Part shown: positions 7,466 through 12,175 of the stretch, piece by piece
How positions within the stretch are numbered: the stretch's first letter is position 1
How the letters are laid out: every line of letters starts with the position of its first letter
Assembly (NCBI GenBank): GCA_031292465.1
Contig: JARLHB010000012.1
Span: forward strand, 1 to 12,175
Direction of reading: 5' to 3'
Origin: Ignavibacteriaceae bacterium
GTDB taxonomy: Bacteria; Bacteroidota; Ignavibacteria; Ignavibacteriales; Ignavibacteriaceae
Length of the DNA: 12,175 nucleotides
The notes under the pieces: generated by a model
The model's input: only the letters and a program-made list of their open reading frames with translations
What the model was told of the DNA's origin: nothing
The model's database searches: none
Translations under genes and position numbers: made by a program

Positions 7466-7468
7466 ATC

Positions 7469-9004
7469 TTAACTTTCCTCATCAATCTCAACAACTTCTT
7501 CAGGCTTAGGAGGCCTTTCATAAAGCTGTGAGAGCCATTTATAATATGAAGTAAGATCATGCGGTACCTGGTTCCAGGTAAAGCGCCAGCCCCAGTTTCC
7601 GCCAAGCTTACCGGGAAAATTCATCCTTGCTTCACCGCCAAGATTTAATACATCCTGCATAGGAATAACAACCAGGTCAGCAACAGAAGCATAAGCGGCT
7701 TTGATTAATTCCTTAACTATGTCATCACCGTAATAATTTAAATACTCCTGTGTATGCTTATAAATATCGTTGTTTTCGGTTTTTGCTTTTTCAAAATACG
7801 CGCGTGTAGTATCATTATCGTGGGAGCCTGTAAACACCATACAGTTGCGCACGTAATTATGCGGGAGGAATTTCCTTTCCATGCCGGTTCCAAAAGCGAA
7901 CTGGAGGATCTTCATACCGGGAAAATTAAATTCGTCCCTAAGGGCAGCAACAGATTTCGTAATTACACCAAGGTCTTCTGCAATAATAGGCAGGTCGCCA
8001 AGATATTTTTTTACGGTATTAAATAATTTTTCACCGGGGGCTTTAACCCAGCGCCCCTTAACGGCAGTTGTTGCATTGCCGGGAATTTCCCAATACGCAT
8101 CAAATCCGCGAAAATGATCTATCCTTATTATATCAACAATTGTAAGCAGATTTGCAAACCTTTGCCTCCACCATTTGAAATCATCCTTCTCCATTTCATT
8201 CCAGCGGTACAAAGGATTGCCCCAAAGCTGCCCGGTCGCACTGAAATAATCCGGCGGTACGCCGGCAACAGTTTCAAGCTTACCTTCTTTATCAATGGTA
8301 AAAAGTTCTTTGTGCGCCCATAAATCGGCGCTGTCATAAGCTACAAATATCGGCATATCGCCTACTATTTTAATGCCTTTAGAATTCGCATAAGCTTTCA
8401 GGTCGTGCCACTGTGAGAAGAATTGATGCTGAACGAATTTATAATACAAAATATCATCCGCTAATTTTGCTTCCCAGGTTTTCAAAGCGGATTCATTACG
8501 AAGCACCAAATCCTTATTCCAGGTTGTCCATAGCTGTCCGCCGTGATAATCTTTTGCTGCCATGAAAAACGCATAATCATCAAGCCAGTCTTTATTAAGG
8601 CTGCAGAACTTATCAAATGAAGCCCTTATGCCGTTGTCATTCTTCCTGAAATTTTCAAAAGCAATTTTTAATAATTCTTTTTTATAGTTTATAGTCTGGC
8701 CGAAATCAATCTGGTGAGGGTCGGAAATAGGAATACTGTCTAAATCCCTTTCTTTTAAAAATCCTTTTTCGTGAAGTTTTTCCGGGCTTATAAGTAAAGG
8801 ATTGCCTGCAAATGCAGAGAAACATTGATAAGGTGAATCTCCATAACCAGTAGGGCCAAGCGGAAATACCTGCCACAGCTTTTGCCCGGCAGCTTCAAGA
8901 AAGTTTACAAAATTATATGCTTCATCGCCTAAATCGCCAATGCCGAATTTACCCGGTAATGATGTCGGGTGCAGCAGGATACCTGCAGTACGTTCAAATC
9001 CCAT
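7469..9004 (-). CDS. malQ: 4-alpha-glucanotransferase (amylomaltase, GH77)
   Basis: Cytoplasmic enzyme of 511 residues (EC 2.4.1.25) that moves alpha-1,4-glucan segments between malto-oligosaccharides, releasing glucose. It acts in maltodextrin use and glycogen turnover. The length and whole sequence fit GH77 of the short bacterial type. The N-terminal GILLHPTSLPGKFGIGDLG and the GYGDSPYQ loop (53-60) are family hallmarks. Catalytic residues are in place by comparison with Thermus amylomaltase: nucleophile Asp296 in IRIDHFRGF, acid/base Glu343 in IIAEDLG, and stabilising Asp396 in GSHDNDTT. The C-terminus ends in a short acidic tail. The start follows GAGG on the minus strand, 5 nt before ATG. 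It lies 57 bp downstream of the NagX-like gene on the same strand with no terminator visible, so co-transcription is likely. No frame damage is seen. Confidence 0.97.
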   Translation of the reverse strand: MGFERTAGILLHPTSLPGKFGIGDLGDEAYNFVNFLEAAGQKLWQVFPLGPTGYGDSPYQCFSAFAGNPLLISPEKLHEKGFLKERDLDSIPISDPHQIDFGQTINYKKELLKIAFENFRKNDNGIRASFDKFCSLNKDWLDDYAFFMAAKDYHGGQLWTTWNKDLVLRNESALKTWEAKLADDILYYKFVQHQFFSQWHDLKAYANSKGIKIVGDMPIFVAYDSADLWAHKELFTIDKEGKLETVAGVPPDYFSATGQLWGNPLYRWNEMEKDDFKWWRQRFANLLTIVDIIRIDHFRGFDAYWEIPGNATTAVKGRWVKAPGEKLFNTVKKYLGDLPIIAEDLGVITKSVAALRDEFNFPGMKILQFAFGTGMERKFLPHNYVRNCMVFTGSHDNDTTRAYFEKAKTENNDIYKHTQEYLNYYGDDIVKELIKAAYASVADLVVIPMQDVLNLGGEARMNFPGKLGGNWGWRFTWNQVPHDLTSYYKWLSQLYERPPKPEEVVEIDEES

Positions 9005-9061
9005 ATTAACCTCAAAATTATTTTTGCAAAAAAATAAATAATGGCTAAATTAAATAAAATG

Positions 9062-10186
9062 TTAAACTTTAATAAATATTCTTTTCGAATATAATATCCA
9101 GACTATTCCTAACCAGAACAGAACATATAACATCGACCATGCCAGCGAAGCGTTTGAAGGGCTTAACCACCATGTAAAAAGAGAATTATACAGGCTGCTG
9201 CCTAAGCTTATTTGTTTACCGGCCGGATTGGTAACTTTAATTAAATCAAGTAATATCGCTCCTATTTCAGACAGAAAATAAACTGTAATTGCATTTGTTC
9301 CGTAAACAACGAATGGCTTTGTCCACCATTTATATCCTTTTACATCAATAAGCCAATAGCACATACCAAGGAACAGAAGCGCCATACCGCTTGTAAACAT
9401 TACGAATGAGCTTGTCCAGATGCCCTTGTTTATCGGGAACCACATATCCCATACAGCAGCAATAAGCAAAGCGAAGTTACCGAATACAAACATCCATACA
9501 ACCTTTACAGCGTTGTCCGTTTTGCTTTTAAGCCAGCATCCTGCAAGTACTCCGAAAAGCGCCGAAGAAATTGAAGGGACAGTACTTAAAATTCCTTCCG
9601 GGTCCCAAACCCTGGTGCCCTGCCATAAATGGTTAACGCCTATAATTGTCCGGTCTAACCATGCGGCTAAATTTGTTGTCGGTTGAAGATTAGGATAGCC
9701 AACGCCAGGTACGGGAATTAACGTCATCAATCCCCAATATATTAAAAGCAATGCGCCTGCAGTATATGAAATAGTTTTAGTGTTTGCTTTAAGGAAGATT
9801 AATGATGCAATAAAATAGCAGACGGCAATTCTTTGCAGTACGCCGGGAATCCTTTGTGTGGCAAGATCGAAATGAGGGAATCCATAGGATATTAAACCAA
9901 GGATGAAAAGGATTACAGTCCTTCTGAAAATTTGCAGTAACAATTTTGTCTGATTGTCCCCCCTTTCTTTTCTTTTTGATAAAGAGAAAGCAACGGACAC
10001 ACCAACCATAAAAAGGAAGAATGGGAAAATCCAGTCAGTAGGCGTAATGCCGTTCCAGGCGGAATGCTTGAGAGCGGGATAGGCATGCGCCCAGTCGCCC
10101 GGGTTATTTACTAAAATCATTCCTGCTATTGTTATTCCCCTGAAAACATCAAGGGACAGAAGCCGTTCTGATTTTTGCATTTCCAT
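9062..10186 (-). CDS. NagX/HGSNAT-like membrane acyltransferase (DUF5009/DUF1624)
   Basis: Integral membrane protein of 374 residues with about 9-10 hydrophobic segments. It shares with human heparan-alpha-glucosaminide N-acetyltransferase the segment HSAWNGITPTDWIFPFFLF (41-59; the human counterpart reads HAPWNGLTVADLVFPWF) and RIPGVLQRIAVCYF (112-125). His41 corresponds to the histidine thought to carry the acetyl group. The N-terminal RLLSLDVFRG is also typical. The family is predicted to acetylate amino sugars across or at the inner membrane using acetyl-CoA; bacterial members are sometimes called NagX, but the substrate is not proven. GGGAA precedes the start by about 7 nt; a second Met at codon 3 is an alternative. 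Its malQ neighbour suggests a role in glucan or amino-sugar metabolism, by inference only. A promoter-like box lies 54 bp upstream. Confidence 0.88.
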   Translation of the reverse strand: MEMQKSERLLSLDVFRGITIAGMILVNNPGDWAHAYPALKHSAWNGITPTDWIFPFFLFMVGVSVAFSLSKRKERGDNQTKLLLQIFRRTVILFILGLISYGFPHFDLATQRIPGVLQRIAVCYFIASLIFLKANTKTISYTAGALLLIYWGLMTLIPVPGVGYPNLQPTTNLAAWLDRTIIGVNHLWQGTRVWDPEGILSTVPSISSALFGVLAGCWLKSKTDNAVKVVWMFVFGNFALLIAAVWDMWFPINKGIWTSSFVMFTSGMALLFLGMCYWLIDVKGYKWWTKPFVVYGTNAITVYFLSEIGAILLDLIKVTNPAGKQISLGSSLYNSLFTWWLSPSNASLAWSMLYVLFWLGIVWILYSKRIFIKV

Positions 10187-10239
10187 AAACAGATTCCCGA
10201 TTTTTATTGTTATGGGGTAAAATTACTAAAAATATTATA

Positions 10240-10247
10240 CAAAGATA
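10240..10247 (-). promoter_or_regulatory. Possible Bacteroidota-type -7 box (TATCTTTG) for the nagX-like/malQ pair
   Basis: On the minus strand TATCTTTG matches the TAnnTTTG consensus exactly. ATTG lies about 23 nt upstream as a weak -33 element. A TATAAT also overlaps just downstream. The box sits about 54 bp before the ATG at 10186, a plausible leader length. Confidence 0.4.
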
Positions 10248-10303
10248 AACAACCTTGTTGAATGGGAATGCAATTTTCTTTTCAAGGATAGCTCTGACAA
10301 TTT

Positions 10304-11083
10304 TCAATTTTTCAAATTCTTATCCAGAAATTCATAAATATCTTTCCATGCCATATCTACAATTTCCTGTTTATAGCCTGAGTTACCCGGATTCATAAAT
10401 GCATGGCCCATTCCAGGGAAAAATTCAACATCAACATTAAGCCCAATGCTCTTTGCCGCTTTATCAAATGCCTTAATGCTGTCGGGAGGAATGGCTTTAT
10501 CTTCATCGCCGTGAATGCAAAGCACCGGGCAATGAATATTTCTTATTACATCTTCATCGGAGGAAACCGTGCCGTAATTTATAATGCACATTTTAAGCTG
10601 TGGAATATTTAATGCCGCCTGAAATGAATATCCCCCGCCAAAGCACCAGCCTATAGAGCCTATTTTCTGATTATCTACATTCTGAAGGTTTGATAAATAA
10701 TCGTATGCTGCTTTTAAATCAACAATGGCCCTGTCTTTGGAAAAGTTCTTAACTAATTCCATCGCTTCTTTAGGATCGGAAGTTGATTTGCCGCGGTATA
10801 AATCTACAGCAAGCGCTATATAGCCTTTTTTTGCAAATGAATCGGCGTTGCTTTTCATCCAGGGAGTTAATCCCCACCATTCATGTATAACAATTAATGC
10901 CGGATACTTCCCTTCCCCCTTTGGCACAGCCAGATATGCGCTTACTGTATCCGTCCCGCTAACATACGTTACAGTTGATGTTTCAATATAATTATCATCC
11001 TGTTTGGAAATATTACCGGCCATAGTTATTCCTGCATAAAATATTATAGATAATACAATAAAAAATCCCAAGCCTGTTCTCAT
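10304..11083 (-). CDS. Exported dienelactone hydrolase-family protein
   Basis: Alpha/beta hydrolase of 259 residues. The first 22 or so residues form a signal peptide (MRTGLGFFIVLSIIFYAGITMAG: basic start, hydrophobic core, small residues at the end), so the enzyme probably acts in the periplasm. The mature part is the usual dienelactone hydrolase length. The triad is complete: nucleophile Cys147 in GWCFGG, Asp195 in GDEDKAIPP and His227 in GMGHAF. Glu68 in HEWWGL matches the glutamate that tunes the cysteine in dienelactone hydrolase. The family hydrolyses lactones and esters, and the true substrate here is unknown. The start is strongly supported by AGGAGG (11088-11093, minus strand) 4 nt before ATG. 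It stands 117 bp upstream of the NagX-like gene on the same strand but probably has its own promoter. Confidence 0.93.
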   Translation of the reverse strand: MRTGLGFFIVLSIIFYAGITMAGNISKQDDNYIETSTVTYVSGTDTVSAYLAVPKGEGKYPALIVIHEWWGLTPWMKSNADSFAKKGYIALAVDLYRGKSTSDPKEAMELVKNFSKDRAIVDLKAAYDYLSNLQNVDNQKIGSIGWCFGGGYSFQAALNIPQLKMCIINYGTVSSDEDVIRNIHCPVLCIHGDEDKAIPPDSIKAFDKAAKSIGLNVDVEFFPGMGHAFMNPGNSGYKQEIVDMAWKDIYEFLDKNLKN

Positions 11084-11144
11084 AATTCCTCCTGATTATT
11101 ATAATTTATGGAATGCTAAAAGTATGCTTATCTATATTATCTAA

Positions 11145-11152
11145 CAAAGGTA
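11145..11152 (-). promoter_or_regulatory. Possible Bacteroidota-type -7 box (TACCTTTG) for the hydrolase gene
   Basis: On the minus strand TACCTTTG matches TAnnTTTG exactly, about 62 bp before the ATG at 11083. No good TTTG -33 box stands at the usual spacing, so support is partial. Confidence 0.38.
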
Positions 11153-11238
11153 TCTAATTCAATCTGCAAGGGACACATGATTTGAAGGTGTGAGTTAAAT
11201 AACCAATTCATTTCCCGGGCAGATTGTATCTCATTGTA

Positions 11239-11260
11239 GAGACGGGGCATGCTCCGTCTC
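11239..11260. repeat. 22-bp GC-rich palindrome (uninterrupted form)
   Basis: GAGACGGGGCA (11239-11249) and TGCTCCGTCTC (11250-11260) are inverted copies with one mismatch and no spacer. No T-tract follows on either strand, so a terminator role is unlikely. It shares AGACGGGGCAT with the outer arms of the element at 11353-11402. Confidence 0.85.
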
Positions 11261-11352
11261 AAAAAACCTTGTATTTTGTAACAAGCTGCATTAAGACGTT
11301 GACTTTTATGGTAAAGCCAATTATTAAATGTATCTAAATAACAAATCCGTTT

Positions 11353-11402
11353 AGATGGGGCATCCGTCGAGGTACGGTCTCGCCGTGACTGATGCCCCGT
11401 CT
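11353..11402. repeat. Related palindrome carrying a 28-bp central insert
   Basis: Outer arms AGATGGGGCAT (11353-11363) and ATGCCCCGTCT (11392-11402) are inverted copies with one G/T difference. They match the arms of 11239-11260. The 28 bp between them (11364-11391) contain their own imperfect stem (11365-11371 with 11379-11385, one mismatch). The central AT of the uninterrupted copy appears on both sides of the insert. Confidence 0.8.
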
Positions 11403-11537
11403 TTACAAATAAATTAGCATTTCCATAAATTGTAGTATATCTCAAAAATTTTTATCGCGTAAAGTTGCAAAAGAGTCTGCTTTGTCCTTTCTTTAAAATT
11501 CTTATTTAATTTTTTATTATTGAATTTCACGGTAATT

Positions 11538-12175
11538 ATGAATATTCCTATTATAATAGCAAAAGAACTATCAATAAAGACAGAACAGGTTGATTCTGTA
11601 ATTAAACTTTTTCAAGAAGACGCAACTATTCCATTTATTGCAAGGTACCGTAAAGAACATACGGGCGGACTTGATGAAGACGTACTAAGACAAATTGAAG
11701 ACAGGCTAAACTACTTAACTCTGCTTGAAGAACGCCGGGATACAATACTTAAAAGCATTGAAGAACAGGGCAAGCTTACAGATGAATTAAAAGCAAAGAT
11801 TATGCAGTGTGAAAAGCTTCAGGAACTTGAAGATTTATACCTGCCTTATAAACCAAAAAGAAAAACACGCGGAACTATTGCAAAAGCAAAGGGGCTTGAG
11901 CCTTTGGCCCTGTTTATTCTCGGCAATCCTGAATTTGAAGGCAGTATTGAAGACAAGTTTGCAGAATTTATTAACGAAGAGCTGGGCGTTAAAACTGCAG
12001 CCGAAGCTTTGCAGGGCGCAAAAGATATTATAGCAGAAATGATAAGCGAAGATGCCGAAGTAAGAAAAGTTGTAAGGGAATACTTACAGGAATCTTCAGT
12101 AGTAAAGTCTGAAAAGACTAAAGAAAAAGTTGAAGACGTACATATAAGCGAAAAACAGAAACAAAAAGACAAAAA
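11538..12175 (+). CDS. tex: Tex-family RNA-binding transcription accessory protein, 5' part
   Basis: The first 212 codons of a gene that runs off the right edge; full Tex proteins are about 720-780 residues. The N-terminal region is characteristic: IPFIARYRKEHTGGLDE (31-47), then the helical segment around RQIEDRLNYLTLLEERRDTI (51-70) and LEDLYLPYKPKRKTRGTIA (97-115). Tex is a cytoplasmic nucleic-acid-binding protein linked to transcription. Its YqgF-like, helix-hairpin-helix and S1 domains would lie beyond the window. The ATG follows a weak GGTAATT ribosome site and is the expected start by alignment of the N-terminus (MNIPIIIAKELSI). The visible end is lysine- and glutamate-rich (KSEKTKEKVEDVHISEKQKQ), where Tex proteins often have a variable linker. 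No frame damage is seen in this part. Confidence 0.95.
   Translation, partial: MNIPIIIAKELSIKTEQVDSVIKLFQEDATIPFIARYRKEHTGGLDEDVLRQIEDRLNYLTLLEERRDTILKSIEEQGKLTDELKAKIMQCEKLQELEDLYLPYKPKRKTRGTIAKAKGLEPLALFILGNPEFEGSIEDKFAEFINEELGVKTAAEALQGAKDIIAEMISEDAEVRKVVREYLQESSVVKSEKTKEKVEDVHISEKQKQKDK

Larger units (their letters stand above)
6749..7468. other. 720-bp non-coding, repeat-rich stretch
   Basis: Between the APC permease and malQ there is no intact gene. The stretch holds the 24-bp tandem repeats, the four-helix-bundle pseudogene, two composite palindromes (7225-7263 and 7328-7377) and a short heptamer array (7445-7465). I see no RNA gene and no clear promoter in the rest. Confidence 0.75.
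11084..11537. other. 454-bp divergent intergenic region
   Basis: This region separates the leftward hydrolase from rightward tex. It holds the hydrolase Shine-Dalgarno and a promoter-like box, two related GC-rich palindromes (11239-11260 and 11353-11402) and AT-rich DNA before tex. A leftward frame open across 11137-11445 has only a TTG start, no ribosome site and reads through both palindromes, so I do not call it a gene. Confidence 0.7.

Noticed and set aside
7469..11083. A single operon running from the hydrolase through the NagX-like gene to malQ
   Set aside because: The 117-bp gap before the NagX-like gene contains its own promoter-like box. Only the nagX-like/malQ pair (57-bp gap) is close enough to propose co-transcription.
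11137..11445. Leftward open frame of about 102 codons in the divergent intergenic region
   Set aside because: It begins at TTG, has no ribosome-binding site, matches no family I know and reads straight through both palindromic repeats. Openness is probably chance.

Overview
The window is AT-rich bacterial chromosome, densely coding, with short gaps. Gene content and style suggest a member of the Bacteroidota/Chlorobiota/Ignavibacteriota group. The evidence is a large soluble multi-PAS histidine kinase, a remnant of a four-helix-bundle (23S rRNA intervening-sequence type) protein, a bacterial HGSNAT/NagX-like membrane protein, and two upstream regions with a TAnnTTTG box like the Bacteroidota -7 element. 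Placement is by resemblance only. Several genes also have good Shine-Dalgarno sites (for example AGGAGG before the dienelactone hydrolase-like gene), which fits Ignavibacteria at least as well as classical Bacteroidetes.

Layout: the left edge (1 to about 150) looks like one end of an insertion sequence, with the first 15 codons of a leftward transposase running off the window. Next come two rightward genes: a 970-residue sensor kinase with five PAS-type domains (233-3145) and an unrecognised 90-residue protein (3224-3496). A perfect 38-bp palindrome sits between the latter and a convergent leftward block. In transcription order that block is an APC amino-acid permease (6748-5273) and an NCS2/AzgA-like nucleobase-type permease (5168-3573). 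A 720-bp non-coding stretch (6749-7468) holds tandem repeats, a four-helix-bundle pseudogene whose start has been frameshifted, and two composite palindromes. Then follow, all leftward, a NagX-like acyltransferase (10186-9062) and 4-alpha-glucanotransferase MalQ (9004-7469), 57 bp apart and probably co-transcribed, preceded by an exported dienelactone hydrolase-family protein (11083-10304). A 454-bp divergent intergenic region with two more related palindromes separates this from the 5' part of a rightward tex gene (11538 to the window end).

Functionally these are ordinary metabolic, transport and sensing genes. MalQ remodels malto-oligosaccharides and glycogen-derived glucans. The NagX-like protein probably acetylates an amino sugar at the membrane. 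The two permeases import small nitrogenous solutes. The kinase is an orphan with no response regulator nearby. I see no defence system, CRISPR array, toxin-antitoxin pair, RNA gene or biosynthetic cluster.

The most unusual signal is in the non-coding DNA. Three palindromes carry a short GC-rich insert at or next to their dyad centre, and two of these have an uninterrupted relative in the same window: 3523-3560 against 7328-7377, and 11239-11260 against 11353-11402. The same roughly 20-bp inner element occurs in two unrelated outer palindromes, in opposite orientations. This looks like small palindromic elements inserting into the loops of other palindromic repeats.
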